Positions 8,100 to 15,410 of a stretch of DNA of 64,000 nucleotides are shown here, piece after piece. Under the pieces are notes generated by a model. It searched no databases. It had not been told where the DNA came from and saw only the letters and a list, made by a program, of their open reading frames with translations. Position numbers and translations under genes: made by a program. Where the stretch lies: contig NZ_JAYLVL010000001.1 in the NCBI RefSeq assembly GCF_046156175.1, positions 1 to 64,000 of the forward strand, read 5' to 3'. This stretch comes from Lacisediminihabitans sp046156175 (GTDB taxonomy: Bacteria > Actinomycetota > Actinomycetes > Actinomycetales > Microbacteriaceae). Each line of letters opens with the position of its first letter. Within the stretch, counting starts at the first letter, position 1.

Positions 8100-8113
8100 G
8101 GGACTTTGGGCCT
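8100..8113 (-). promoter_or_regulatory. DosR-like box for the aldehyde dehydrogenase
   Basis: GGGACTTTGGGCCT matches 11 of 14 positions of GGGACTWWAGTCCC. Read towards the gene, GAGGCT (8077-8072) follows after 22 nt, placing a start site near 8065 and the box over the -35 region. Confidence 0.6.
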
Positions 8114-8150
8114 TCAGCACTCCGTTCGAGCTCGGTTCACAGGCGAGTTG

Positions 8151-8457
8151 TCAGCTCAACGCGATCGAGAGCGAGCCCGACGCCCGGCCGGCGCGGAGGT
8201 CATCCACGGCGACATCGACTGTAGCGAAGGCGTAGACGGTGACCTCTGGCGCAAGCGCGAGGTGGTGGGCGGTCCGCAAAAAGGCATCCCCTCCGTCCTG
8301 GTTTTCGCCGTTACCGTTCGCAGATCGCGCTCGTAGAACAGGTCACGTTCGTTGTTCATGGCGGGGATGTCAGCCCGGTGGATGCCGGCAATGACGACGG
8401 TCCTGCCCCGCTCGGTGGCAGCGAGGGCCTGGGGAACGATCTCCCCGACGGGCATGG
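8151..8457 (-). pseudogene. Decayed zinc alcohol dehydrogenase (C-terminal fragment, frameshifted)
   Basis: The minus strand encodes the last ~100 residues of an AdhP-like alcohol dehydrogenase. ERGRTVVIAGIHRADIPAMN and LFYERDLRTVTAKTR occur in one frame. After a one-base slip near the A-run at 8278-8282 the frame becomes LRTAHHLALAPEVTVYAF and AVDDLRAGRASGSL, then TGA at 8151. The N-terminal two-thirds, with the zinc ligands and start, is absent. The gene is dead. It lies between the aldehyde dehydrogenase and the transhydrogenase operon, so the island once held a further alcohol dehydrogenase. Confidence 0.75.
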
Positions 8458-8504
8458 ACTCTGCTTTTAAACCCAGTGCAGGGTGAGCTCGCGATCGATG
8501 CTCG

Positions 8505-8518
8505 GGACCTAGGTCCCT
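8505..8518 (+). promoter_or_regulatory. DosR-like box for the transhydrogenase operon
   Basis: GGGACCTAGGTCCC is a perfect 14-bp palindrome, 12 of 14 to the DosR core. It lies 111 bases before pntAA. The hexamer 22 nt downstream (TTGGAC) is a poor -10, so the start site is not clear. It also lies near the missing 5' end of the decayed dehydrogenase. Confidence 0.65.
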
Positions 8519-8629
8519 CGACTTGGATGGTGACCGGCTGTTGGACTGTAAGCCGTTCACCGCTGCGGCAACGGGCTGTCCATCGCCCGGGTCGTCGGTG
8601 AAACGCATCGCCACCCAGCAAGGGATCCC

Positions 8630-9907
8630 ATGGAAACGTCGATCACCGCCACTCCTCCCAGCGCTCCCGGTGGAACGACGGAGCCCACTTCAGACACCAC
8701 AGCGCCATCGGGCAGCGAGACCCCCGCATTGACCATCGGGCTGCTGAAGGAATCCGCGGCGGGTGAACGCCGGGTCGCCCTCGACCCCGCAGCCGTGAAA
8801 CGACTCACCGCCGACGGTCGAGTCGTCTCCGTCGAGTCGGGGGCCGGAGCGAGCGCGGGCTTCGAGGATGCGGCGTATACCGAGGCCGGTGCGACAGTGG
8901 TTCCGCGAAAGCAGATCATTGCGACGTGCACGGTCATCCCCGTCCTTCGGTTTCCCGACGACTCACTCGCGGGGGCATTGCGATCCGGGCAGATGCTGGT
9001 GGGGCTCATCGATCCGCTCAATCACCTCCCCGGCATCACGGATCTCGCGGACCGGGGCGTCACCGCCGTCGCCCTCGAGCTGCTTCCCCGCACTCTCAGC
9101 CGTGCCCAGTCGATGGATGCGCTCAGTTCGCAGTCGAGTGCGGCCGGGTATCGCGCCGGAATCGTTGCGGCGGCGGCCTACAGTCGCTATCTGCCGATGA
9201 TGATCACGGCATCCGGTACCGCGACCCCGGCAAAGGCCATGGTGATCGGTACCGGGGTGGCCGGGCTGCAGGCCATCGCGACGTTGAAGCGCCTGGGCGC
9301 GGTGGTCACCGGATACGACGTCCGGGCGGCATCGCGCGGTGAGGTCGAATCGCTCGGAGCCAAGTTCCTCACCTCGTCCGTCGCCCAGGGTGCCGGAAAG
9401 GGGGGTTATGCCCGTGCGATGACCGATGCGGAGCAAACCACCCAGCGGGCCGAACTCGCCAAGGCCCTTCTCGACTTCGACATCATCATCACGACGGCGA
9501 AGGTCCCCGGTCGCACTCCCCCTGAGCTGGTCTCAGAAGCCACCCAGAAGAACCTGCGCTCCGGAACGGTGTGCGTCGACCTCGGATCGAGCGATAAGGG
9601 CGGGAACGTCGCCGGTTCCATCGACGGCAAGACCATGGTCACGGCCGGAGGGGTCACGATCATCGGAGCGGGCGAACTCGCCTCCGACCTGCCGGCCTCC
9701 GCCTCCCAGATGTACGGGCGAAACGTCATCGCCGTCATCGCCTCCCTCGCACCGGCGAACCTTGTCGTGATCGACACTACGGACGAGGTGCACAAGAACA
9801 TCGTCGTGAGTTACGACGGCACCGTCACCAACGCGGCGGTCCGCACGGCTTTGCAGCTCGACGCTCTCCCGGCAGAGCCTGAAGCATCGAAAGTGAAGGC
9901 ATCATGA
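8630..9907 (+). CDS. pntAA: NAD(P) transhydrogenase, NAD-binding subunit alpha-1
   Basis: A 425-residue PntAA (domain I), binding NAD(H) on the cytoplasmic side of the proton-pumping transhydrogenase. After a ~33-residue Ser/Thr/Pro-rich extension, the domain starts at ALTIGLLKESAAGERRVALDP. The nucleotide motif VIGTGVAGLQAIATLKRLGA and the mobile-loop region follow, then VCVDLGSSDKGGNV and GRNVIAVIASLAP. The subunit is split from the membrane part, as in other actinobacteria and Rhodospirillum. ATG 8630 has AAGGGA upstream. The stop overlaps pntAB by ATGA. A DosR-like palindrome lies ahead. The complex trades NADH for NADPH using the proton gradient. Confidence 0.93.
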   Translation: METSITATPPSAPGGTTEPTSDTTAPSGSETPALTIGLLKESAAGERRVALDPAAVKRLTADGRVVSVESGAGASAGFEDAAYTEAGATVVPRKQIIATCTVIPVLRFPDDSLAGALRSGQMLVGLIDPLNHLPGITDLADRGVTAVALELLPRTLSRAQSMDALSSQSSAAGYRAGIVAAAAYSRYLPMMITASGTATPAKAMVIGTGVAGLQAIATLKRLGAVVTGYDVRAASRGEVESLGAKFLTSSVAQGAGKGGYARAMTDAEQTTQRAELAKALLDFDIIITTAKVPGRTPPELVSEATQKNLRSGTVCVDLGSSDKGGNVAGSIDGKTMVTAGGVTIIGAGELASDLPASASQMYGRNVIAVIASLAPANLVVIDTTDEVHKNIVVSYDGTVTNAAVRTALQLDALPAEPEASKVKAS

Positions 9908-10242
9908 TCGACACCCTGTTCGGCAATCTGGCCATCTTCATCCTGAGCCTCCTGGTGGGGGTCGAGGTGATCAGCAAGATCCCGTCCACCCTGCACACCC
10001 CGATGATGTCGGCCGCAAATGCCATCCACGGCGTGGTCATCGCGGGCGCGATCGTGATCGCGTCCGTGGCGAGCAGCCCGGCCGCCTACGTGCTGACGTT
10101 CATCGCCGCGGTGCTCGCGGCGGCGAATGTGTTCGGCGGTTACGTCGTCACCGATCGGATGCTGCAGATGTTCACCCGGCCGCATCCCGCCCCCACCGCC
10201 GCACCTGCCCCACCCGCCACGGGCGAAGAGGTCGCATCATGA
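9904..10242 (+). CDS. pntAB: NAD(P) transhydrogenase, membrane subunit alpha-2
   Basis: A 112-residue membrane protein with three hydrophobic segments (LAIFILSLLVGVEVI, GVVIAGAIVIASVA, YVLTFIAAVLAAANVFGGYVV), followed by a short Pro/Ala tail. The signature HTPMMSAANAIHGVV of transhydrogenase domain II is intact. It forms part of the proton channel with PntB. It starts inside the pntAA stop (ATGA) and ends inside the pntB start (ATGA), so the three genes are translated together. Confidence 0.93.
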   Translation: MIDTLFGNLAIFILSLLVGVEVISKIPSTLHTPMMSAANAIHGVVIAGAIVIASVASSPAAYVLTFIAAVLAAANVFGGYVVTDRMLQMFTRPHPAPTAAPAPPATGEEVAS

Positions 10243-11660
10243 GCATGTTCGAATTCCTCGTCGGAATCTTCTATCTGGGCGCGGCGACACTCTTCGTCGT
10301 CGGGCTGCACAAGATGCGCGCTCCCTCCACGGCCCGGCAGGGCAACCTGATCTCCGCCGGAGGTATGGCCATCGCCGTACTGACGACCATCGTGTTCGCC
10401 CTCGTCGACTTCGGCGGCAACGTGATCGGTTGGGGTGCCCTCGTGTTGGGGGCAGCAGTCGGCGCGAGCTACGGGGTCATCCGGGCGCGCACGGTGAAGA
10501 TGACCGCCATCCCGCAACTGGTCAGCGTCTTCAACGCCGTCGGAGGTGGGGCCGCAGCGGCCGTGGCTTTCGCGGACTTCGTCGCCAACCTGAGCCGGGC
10601 ATCCCTCGACCTCACGGTTTCCATTCCGATCGTGCTCGATGTGCTCATCGGCTCGATCACCTTCTCCGGTTCGCTCATCGCGGCGGGCAAGCTCCAGGGC
10701 ATCATCTCCGGCAAGCCGCTCACCTTCCCGGGCGCGCGAGTGCTGAATGTGATCGTCGCCCTCATCGCGGTCGGCGCTGGAGTGCTGCTGCTCATCGTGC
10801 CGCCGAACCTTCTGATCCTCCTGGTCATCATGGTCGCCTCCCTCGTGTTCGGCGTGCTCATGGTGCTCCCGATCGGCGGGGCGGATGCCCCGGTCATCGT
10901 CTCTCTTCTCAACGCATTCACCGGGCTGGCCGTCGCCATGGCCGGCTTCGCGATCGACAACCAGGCGCTCATCATCGCCGGTGCCCTCGTCGGCGCAGCC
11001 GGCACCATCCTCACCCTGCAGATGGCCAAGGCGATGAACCGTTCGGTCGGGGCGATCATCCTGGGGGGATTCGGCACCGGTGACACGGCGACCGCGGGCG
11101 GAGCCGCCGCGGCCGATCTCACGAACGTGCGTGAACTCACCGCCGATGATGTCGCCATCCAGCTCGCCTACGCCCAGCACGTGATCATCGCGCCCGGTTA
11201 TGGGCTCGCTGCCGCGCAGGCCCAGCACGAGGTCGCGGAGCTCGCCAAGTTGCTCACCGATCACGGGATCGACGTCAAGTACGCGATCCACCCCGTTGCC
11301 GGGCGCATGCCGGGCCACATGAACGTGCTGCTCGCGGAAGCGAATGTGCCGTACGAGCAGATGCTGCAGCTCGACGAGGCCAACGCGGCCTTCGGCAACT
11401 GCGATGTCGCGCTCATCGTCGGCGCTAACGACGTCTGCAACCCCGACGCGAGGAAGCCTGGCAATGCCGTCTCCGGCATGCCGATCCTCGATGTCGACCA
11501 CGCTAAGTCGGTAGTGGTGCTCAAGCGGTCGATGCGTCCGGGCTATGCGGGCATCACCAATCCGCTGTTCACCGACCCGAAGACCGGCATGTTCTTCGCC
11601 GACGCGAAGAAAGGCCTGGCCGATATCACGACGGCGGTGAAGGAGTACGTCACCGCCTGA
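10239..11660 (+). CDS. pntB: NAD(P) transhydrogenase, subunit beta
   Basis: A 473-residue PntB. The first ~280 residues are membrane helices (domain II) with VFNAVGGGAAAAVAF and the GSLIAAGKLQG motif. The C-terminal domain III binds NADP(H): YAQHVIIAPGYGLAAAQAQH, YAIHPVAGRMPGHMNVLLAEA, DVALIVGANDVCNPDAR and VVVLKRSMRPGYAGITNPLF are all canonical. With PntAA/AB it makes the energy-linked transhydrogenase. Under low oxygen it may run in either direction to hold the NADPH/NADH ratio. bdhA follows after 48 bases on the same strand, probably in the same transcript. Confidence 0.94.
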   Translation: MSMFEFLVGIFYLGAATLFVVGLHKMRAPSTARQGNLISAGGMAIAVLTTIVFALVDFGGNVIGWGALVLGAAVGASYGVIRARTVKMTAIPQLVSVFNAVGGGAAAAVAFADFVANLSRASLDLTVSIPIVLDVLIGSITFSGSLIAAGKLQGIISGKPLTFPGARVLNVIVALIAVGAGVLLLIVPPNLLILLVIMVASLVFGVLMVLPIGGADAPVIVSLLNAFTGLAVAMAGFAIDNQALIIAGALVGAAGTILTLQMAKAMNRSVGAIILGGFGTGDTATAGGAAAADLTNVRELTADDVAIQLAYAQHVIIAPGYGLAAAQAQHEVAELAKLLTDHGIDVKYAIHPVAGRMPGHMNVLLAEANVPYEQMLQLDEANAAFGNCDVALIVGANDVCNPDARKPGNAVSGMPILDVDHAKSVVVLKRSMRPGYAGITNPLFTDPKTGMFFADAKKGLADITTAVKEYVTA

Positions 11661-11708
11661 TCCACCTCACGTTCACGACGACATCATCGCAAGAGAAAGC
11701 AGATTTTC

Positions 11709-12782
11709 ATGAAAGCCGCACGTTTCCACGGACGCAAAGACATTCGCATCGACGACATCCCAGAACCAGAGCTGAGAGCGGGAGCGGTAGCCATCGACGT
11801 CGCCTGGTGCGGCATCTGCGGCACCGACCTGCACGAGTACCTCGAGGGACCCCTCTTCATTCCGCCCGCTGGTCACCCCCATCCTCTGACTCACGAGCAG
11901 GAGCCCGTGACGATGGGCCACGAGTTCTCCGGAACGATCTCCGCCCTCGGAGACGGGGTCACCGACCTCAGCGTGGGAGAGAACGTCGTCGTCGAACCGT
12001 ATTTCGTCTGCGGTGAGTGTGCACCGTGCATAGCGGGCAACTACAACCTCTGCACGAAGATGGGCTTCATCGGTCTCGCCGGAGGCGGAGGCGGACTGGG
12101 CGAGAAGATCGTCGTGGACCGGCGGTGGGTGCATCCGATCGGCGACATCCCCCTTGACCAGGCCGCTCTGATCGAGCCACTGTCGGTGGGGCACCATGCC
12201 TTCGTGCGCAGCGGTGCGAAACCCGGCGACGTCGCCTTCGTCGGGGGTGCCGGACCGATCGGGCTCCTCCTCGCCGCCGTGCTCAAGGCCGAGGGGATCA
12301 CGGTGATCATGTCCGAGCCCAGCGCCGCGCGTAAGGCGAAGGCCATTTCGACCGGGGTCGCGCATCACGTGATCGACCCGACGACGGACGATGTGGTCGC
12401 TCGGGTTCTGGCGCTGACCGACGGCGTCGGAGCGGATGTCGCGTTCGAGTGCACCAGCGTCAACGCGGTGCTCGATCAGCTCTACGACCTGGTGAAGCCC
12501 GCCGGTGTGATCGTCAACGTGTCCATTTGGAGCAAACCGGCCACTATCGACATGCAGAAGCTCGTGCTCAAGGAGATCGACCTGCGCGGCACCATCGCCT
12601 ACGTCAACGATCACCCCGCGACCATCGCCCTCGTGCAGGCGGGAAAGGTGGATCTCCTGCCATTCATCACCGGCCGTATCACCCTCGACCGGCTCATCGA
12701 CGAAGGATTCGACACCCTCATCGACCACAAGGAGACCGCGGTAAAGATCATCGTCAGCCCCGAGGTATCCGATGTCGCATGA
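11709..12782 (+). CDS. bdhA: (R,R)-butanediol dehydrogenase-like zinc enzyme
   Basis: A 357-residue MDR dehydrogenase very like Bacillus BdhA along its length: MKAARFHGRKDIRI, WCGICGTDLHEYLEGP, PVTMGHEFSG, MGFIGLAGGGGGL and GGAGPIGLLLAAVLKAEG. BdhA interconverts acetoin and 2,3-butanediol with NAD(H), a redox sink when oxygen is short. Zinc ligands C37 and the GHE pair are present, and a Cys-rich structural lobe is kept (VCGECAPCIAGNYNLC). It follows pntB and overlaps the next gene by 11 bases, so it belongs to the pnt operon. Acetoin-forming genes are not in this window, so another secondary alcohol cannot be ruled out. Confidence 0.85.
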   Translation: MKAARFHGRKDIRIDDIPEPELRAGAVAIDVAWCGICGTDLHEYLEGPLFIPPAGHPHPLTHEQEPVTMGHEFSGTISALGDGVTDLSVGENVVVEPYFVCGECAPCIAGNYNLCTKMGFIGLAGGGGGLGEKIVVDRRWVHPIGDIPLDQAALIEPLSVGHHAFVRSGAKPGDVAFVGGAGPIGLLLAAVLKAEGITVIMSEPSAARKAKAISTGVAHHVIDPTTDDVVARVLALTDGVGADVAFECTSVNAVLDQLYDLVKPAGVIVNVSIWSKPATIDMQKLVLKEIDLRGTIAYVNDHPATIALVQAGKVDLLPFITGRITLDRLIDEGFDTLIDHKETAVKIIVSPEVSDVA

Positions 12783-13218
12783 CACGACGGAAGACGGCTG
12801 GTCACCACAGGGCACGGTCGAGGAACTGTCCGATGCGGCGAGCTGGGATCTGCTGCGGGGCCGCAACTTCGGTCACCTGGGACTGAGCGAGGGCGACCGT
12901 CCGGACATCTATCCGGTCAACTATCTCTGTGACGGCGAGACGATCCTCTTCCGCACCGCCGAGGGGTCGAAACTCCGCGAGCTCACACACAATCGGCACG
13001 TTGTCTTCGAGGTGGATGCCGAGACAGACGGCGGTGTCTGGAGTGTCATGCTGAAGGGCCACGCAGCCCACCTGGATCTCGATCCCACCCTGACCGACCA
13101 GGAACTCGATTCTCTGCCGCCGTGGGTGCCGATTCAGACCTACGTCTACGTTCGAATCACCCCCGATTCTTTGCGTGGGCGACTGTTCGAGCATCGCCTG
13201 CCGATCGGACGGTTCTAG
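12772..13218 (+). CDS. Pyridoxamine-5'-phosphate-oxidase-fold (flavin/F420 split-barrel) protein
   Basis: A 148-residue split-barrel protein. The pattern is ELSDAASWDLLRGRNFGHLG, DIYPVNYLCDGETILFRTAEGSKL, a central VWSVMLKGHA strand, and the C-terminal PIQTYVYVRITPDSLRGR. The family binds FMN or F420 and often occurs in mycobacterial dormancy regulons with unknown activity. Its start lies inside bdhA (11-base overlap, GAGG ahead), so it ends the pnt-bdhA operon. A paralogue with the same motifs follows cydC at 29602, so both putatively hypoxia-controlled operons end with one copy. Confidence 0.8.
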   Translation: MSHDTTEDGWSPQGTVEELSDAASWDLLRGRNFGHLGLSEGDRPDIYPVNYLCDGETILFRTAEGSKLRELTHNRHVVFEVDAETDGGVWSVMLKGHAAHLDLDPTLTDQELDSLPPWVPIQTYVYVRITPDSLRGRLFEHRLPIGRF

Positions 13219-13225
13219 CAGTTCG

Positions 13226-13286
13226 ATCGACTCGGGAGATGATGCGACTTCGCTTCGGTGAGACCCGCAACAACTCCCGACTCGAT
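13226..13286. repeat. REP-like hairpin element, copy 1
   Basis: Arms ATCGACTCGGGAG (13226-13238) and CTCCCGACTCGAT (13274-13286) pair over 13 positions with one mismatch. The inner part contains ATGCGAC. Related elements lie at 19937-19996 and 20154-20210. Here it follows the end of the pnt operon and may act as a terminator. Confidence 0.6.
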
Positions 13287-13343
13287 GCGGTTTAGGGCGT
13301 CGGCGGGTCAGTCCGCCCGGGGACGATGTCTAGGCTTGAGCAC

Positions 13344-14054
13344 ATGGCCACAGTGATCCTCGTGCGGCACGGTCGCACCACCGCGAATGTCGCCGGCGTG
13401 CTCGCGGGGCGAGCCGCCGGGGTGCGACTCGACGACCTCGGGCGTGAACAGGCGGGACGGGTCGGGACGCGTCTCGCTGCGGTTCCCCTCGTCGGAGTCG
13501 TCTCGAGTCCCCTCGAGCGCTGCCGGCAGACGGCACAGGCGATCATCGCGCACCGGGCCGATCTCGCCGGGATCGTTCTGGACAAAGGGATCACCGAGTG
13601 CGACTACGGCGAATGGCAGGGCAAAGCCCTCAAGGATCTCGCGTCTGAGGCGCTCTGGTCCGTGGTGCAGTCTCACCCCTCGGCGGCAATATTTCCCGGC
13701 GGCGAGTCGATGGCGACTATGCAGGCACGGTCCGTGGCCGCGATTCGGCATCACGATGCGGCGTTCGAATCGCAGCATGGGCCAGGCGCCGTGTGGGTGG
13801 CGGTGAGTCATGGCGACATCATCAAGTCGATCCTCGCGGACGCCCTCGGGATGCACCTCGACCTGTTCCAGCGGATCAGCGTCGGCCCGGCATCCGTTTC
13901 GATCGTGCGGTACGGGACGCGTCGACCCGAGGTCATCGGCACCAACACCGATTCCGGCGACCTCTCCTGGCTGCGCGCTGTCGCCCCGGCCGGGGACGCA
14001 CCGGTGGGCGGCGGCGCAGGCAACGCTGAGGAACCACCCACATCCCCCTCGTAG
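13344..14054 (+). CDS. Histidine phosphatase family protein (MSMEG_4193-type)
   Basis: A 236-residue phosphoglycerate-mutase-fold phosphatase. The phospho-histidine motif is VRHGRTTANVAGVLAGR, followed by SSPLERCRQTA, ECDYGEWQGKALKDL and the second histidine in VAVSHGDIIKSIL. This subgroup sits next to DUF3090 and SCO1664 genes, often close to mshC of mycothiol synthesis, in many actinobacteria. Its substrate is unknown. ATG 13344 was chosen because TAGGCT (13331-13336) ends 7 nt before it, giving a leaderless transcript; no ribosome-binding site is present for the ATG at 13326. Confidence 0.9.
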   Translation: MATVILVRHGRTTANVAGVLAGRAAGVRLDDLGREQAGRVGTRLAAVPLVGVVSSPLERCRQTAQAIIAHRADLAGIVLDKGITECDYGEWQGKALKDLASEALWSVVQSHPSAAIFPGGESMATMQARSVAAIRHHDAAFESQHGPGAVWVAVSHGDIIKSILADALGMHLDLFQRISVGPASVSIVRYGTRRPEVIGTNTDSGDLSWLRAVAPAGDAPVGGGAGNAEEPPTSPS

Positions 14055-14057
14055 GAT
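14052..14057 (+). promoter_or_regulatory. Leaderless -10 box ahead of the DUF3090 gene
   Basis: TAGGAT is followed by 6 nt and the ATG at 14064. It overlaps the stop of the phosphatase gene, so the DUF3090 gene may have its own promoter inside the operon. The upstream gene has the matching TAGGCT-7 nt-ATG layout. Confidence 0.45.
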
Positions 14058-14063
14058 GTGGGT

Positions 14064-14627
14064 ATGCCAACCATCGTTCACGGTTTCGACTGGCCCGATC
14101 GGGTCGTCGTCGGCACCGTCGGTGAACCCGGTGCACGCACCTTCTACCTTCAGGCCCGGGCCGGAAGGCGAGTGGTCAGCGTCGGGATCGAGAAGGAGCA
14201 GTCCGCACTCCTCGCCGAGAAGATCGAAGAGATCCTCGACGAGCTGATGAACGCCGAAGGCAACCCGGCGAGCGTGCCGGTGGAGACTCCGATCGAGCTC
14301 GTCGACAATGATCCGCTCGAACAGCCCGTGGATGCCGAGTTCCGCACCGGGGTGATGAGCCTGGGCTGGGATCCTTCGACGGCCCAGATCGTGATCGAGG
14401 CCTACCCCCTCGTGGTGACCGAGGACGACGATGCGAGCCCCTTCGACCCGGAGCCCGTTGAGGTAGAGCCGGCGGAGATGCTGATGGTGCGGATCCCGGT
14501 CGGCACGGCTCGGGCCTTTGCGAAGCGCACTCTCGAGGTGGTGGGTGCCGGTCGTCCGATCTGCTCCGTCTGCGGGTCGCCGATCGACCCGGACGGGCAC
14601 GTCCACACGCTTCCCGGCGATCTCTGA
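14064..14627 (+). CDS. DUF3090 family protein
   Basis: A 187-residue protein of the actinobacterial DUF3090 family. Typical segments are VHGFDWPDRVVVGTVGEPGA, RTFYLQARAGRRVVSVGIEK and QSALLAEKIEEILDEL. The C-terminus carries a CxxC...H pair in ICSVCGSPIDPDGHVH, probably a small metal site. Function unknown. It is always found beside the SCO1664 protein, suggesting a joint pathway. The ATG at 14064 is preferred to the GTG at 14058 because of the TAGGAT box. Gap to the next gene is 2 nt. Confidence 0.88.
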   Translation: MPTIVHGFDWPDRVVVGTVGEPGARTFYLQARAGRRVVSVGIEKEQSALLAEKIEEILDELMNAEGNPASVPVETPIELVDNDPLEQPVDAEFRTGVMSLGWDPSTAQIVIEAYPLVVTEDDDASPFDPEPVEVEPAEMLMVRIPVGTARAFAKRTLEVVGAGRPICSVCGSPIDPDGHVHTLPGDL

Positions 14628-14629
14628 CG

Positions 14630-15397
14630 ATGCCCGCTGCCGACCTCCAGCATGGTGAGCTCGAACTCACGGGTCGCATCAGGACCGCGTCGAACGCGAC
14701 CTTCCTCGCGCAGCTGGACGGCATCCCCGTGGTCTACAAGCCCATCGGCGGTGAGCGCCCGCTGTGGGACTTCCCCGACGGGGATCTCGCGAGCCGGGAG
14801 GTGGCGGCCTATCTGGTCTCCGAGGCCTTCGGTTGGGGTGTCGTGCCGCGCACCTGGCTCCGCGACGGCCCGCTCGGCACCGGGATGGTGCAGCTCTGGC
14901 AGGACGTCGATCCCGGCCAGGATGCCGTGGACCTGATGGCCACGGATGCCGTGCCCGACCACGGCTGGCGTCGGGTCTTCGACGGCACGGACCACGCGGA
15001 TCGTGCGGTGACGCTCGTGCACGAGGACTCCCCCGCCCTGAGACGGATGGCCGTCTTCGACATCGTCGTGAACAATGCCGATCGCAAGGGCGCTCACGTG
15101 CTCGCGATGGCGGACGGACATCGCCACGGTGTGGACCACGGGCTCACCTTCCATGAGCAGCACAAGCTGCGAACGGTGCTCTGGGGATGGCTCGGCGAAG
15201 AACTTGCTCCAGAGGAGCTCGCCGGCATCGACCGCGTTCGATCGGCTCTCGCCGGGGACCTCGGAGCAGCCTTGGCCTCACTGATCACCGCCGAGGAACT
15301 GGCGGCTTTCGCCGGCCGATGCAACCGGCTTCTCGCCAAGGGGCGTTTTCCGGCGCCGCATGGCGAAATGCCCGCGATGCCCTGGCCGCTCTTCTAG
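14630..15397 (+). CDS. SCO1664 family protein (lipid-kinase-like fold)
   Basis: A 255-residue member of the SCO1664 family, which has a distant phosphatidylinositol 3/4-kinase-like fold. Visible parts are the nucleotide-binding strand with Lys (IPVVYKPIGGERPLWDFP), the catalytic-loop-like VFDIVVNNADRKGAHVL and the metal-binding HGVDHGLTF. The true substrate is unknown. It is the third gene of the conserved trio and ends 13 bases before the convergent VWA gene. No ribosome-binding site of note apart from the coupling to the DUF3090 stop. Confidence 0.85.
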   Translation: MPAADLQHGELELTGRIRTASNATFLAQLDGIPVVYKPIGGERPLWDFPDGDLASREVAAYLVSEAFGWGVVPRTWLRDGPLGTGMVQLWQDVDPGQDAVDLMATDAVPDHGWRRVFDGTDHADRAVTLVHEDSPALRRMAVFDIVVNNADRKGAHVLAMADGHRHGVDHGLTFHEQHKLRTVLWGWLGEELAPEELAGIDRVRSALAGDLGAALASLITAEELAAFAGRCNRLLAKGRFPAPHGEMPAMPWPLF

Positions 15398-15410
15398 CCG
15401 GAGCGTGGGG

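Noticed and set aside
6561..8336. A 591-codon plus-strand frame opposite the aldehyde dehydrogenase
   Set aside because: The opposite strand encodes a complete aldehyde dehydrogenase with all catalytic residues; the plus-strand product has no motif.
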